Source: Choristoneura fumiferana
Taxonomy: Eukaryota > Arthropoda > Insecta > Lepidoptera > Tortricidae
DNA length: 64,000 nucleotides
Reading direction: 5' to 3'
NCBI RefSeq assembly: GCF_025370935.1
Contig: NC_133500.1
Span: forward strand, 2,272,248-2,336,247
Under the pieces are notes generated by a model, which saw only the letters and a program-made list of their open reading frames with translations, was not told where the DNA came from and did no database searches. The position numbers were made by a program, and so were the translations under genes. Of this stretch, positions 63,501 to 64,000 are shown piece after piece (the stretch's first letter is position 1; every line of letters begins with the position of its first letter).

Positions 63501-64000
63501 CCGTCGAACTTAGATTCGATTTCAACCATTCAAGTTAAATTTACTAAAGGCCTCCTAAATTGCATCAAAATTCATAGGTTACCTTACCTTACTTACCCCC
63601 GTTTAAATCAATCTGTCTCTTCTCTCTCTTCTTGTCAACCTTTCTTTTTTTGAAGTCGGTTGAGAAAGAGACTGCATCATCGATACCTATCTGTCGCATA
63701 AAATAATAGAAACTGAGCAGAGAATGGTGATACAGGTCCTCAATTGCTTTTCGCAGGTTACACTTAACTGCATATCGCGAAAAATAAAAAAACAAACCCC
63801 TCCGTAATACATAAAAGTACTATGAAATATTTAATAACTTAAGTGAAAATTGCGACATCAAGATTTCATAATCAACTAACGATAAAATGTTTACCATCTA
63901 TAAGGATCCTTAATTATTAAAACCTCGCTTCATCTGTTAACTTAAACTTATAATGAAATTTAACGAGTTAACGAATCACCGATCCAATCTGAAAGTTACT
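60576..64000. other. No confirmed gene; possible LTR remnant near 63050-63350
   Basis: Mostly AT-rich. At 63200-63310 a TATA-like CTATAAAAAC is followed about 90 bp later by AATAAAGC and a T-rich stretch, a spacing that would fit an LTR, but I see no matching second copy, primer site or gag/pol. Minus-strand ORFs at 63292-63529 are not recognised. Confidence 0.3.

Overview
The window looks like nuclear DNA of a moth or butterfly (Lepidoptera). It is AT-rich, its genes are split into short exons with GT-AG introns, and it is packed with interspersed repeats whose sequence style I associate with lepidopteran genomes: RTE-like LINE tails ending in TGATGA runs, tRNA-derived SINEs, and many small palindromic MITEs. 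The lineage is an inference from these repeats and from the protein sequence; I cannot name the species. A run of exactly 100 N (47547-47646) marks an assembly gap.

The one clear complete gene is a canonical nuclear poly(A) polymerase (Drosophila hiiragi/PAPOLA family), on the + strand. It has 12 coding exons from 20175 to 35260 and predicts 622 residues, with the nucleotidyltransferase GS motif and three catalytic aspartates intact. A likely non-coding first exon ends at 18317. Exon 11 can also be read through its splice donor to a stop at 31286, giving a different 53-residue C-terminus. Upstream lies a divergent minus-strand first coding exon (16950-17093) of an unidentified gene, so 17.1-18.2 kb is probably a shared promoter. 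Downstream, a small + strand exon at 37550-37581 may open another gene. Two minus-strand exons (46865-47030 and 45746-45919) encode C2H2 zinc fingers and the C-terminus of a zinc-finger protein whose 5' part is not visible.

The rest is mostly repeats. Three MITEs show TIRs with exact or near-exact 8-bp target duplications (hAT type: 792-1224, 28690-29522, 50442-50911). Others show TTA/TAA target duplications (PIF/Harbinger type: 2384-2525, 9664-9804, 26709-26849, 42427-42571, 47811-47898), or TA-flanked CAGT ends (Tc1/mariner type: 39149-39520, 42804-42939). Several LINE 3' ends and SINEs occur in multiple copies, inside PAP introns and between genes.

The most unusual object is a roughly 3.9-kb element at about 52825-56690. 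Its inverted terminal arms are about 480 bp long and carry the start of an ORF in each arm. The interior holds a degraded coding fragment, possibly related to insect SWIM/YqaJ-type proteins, plus nested repeats.

Regions 4.7-6.4, 13.1-15.3, 40.4-42.3, 51-52.4, 58-60.4 and 60.6-64 kb hold nothing I can name with confidence.
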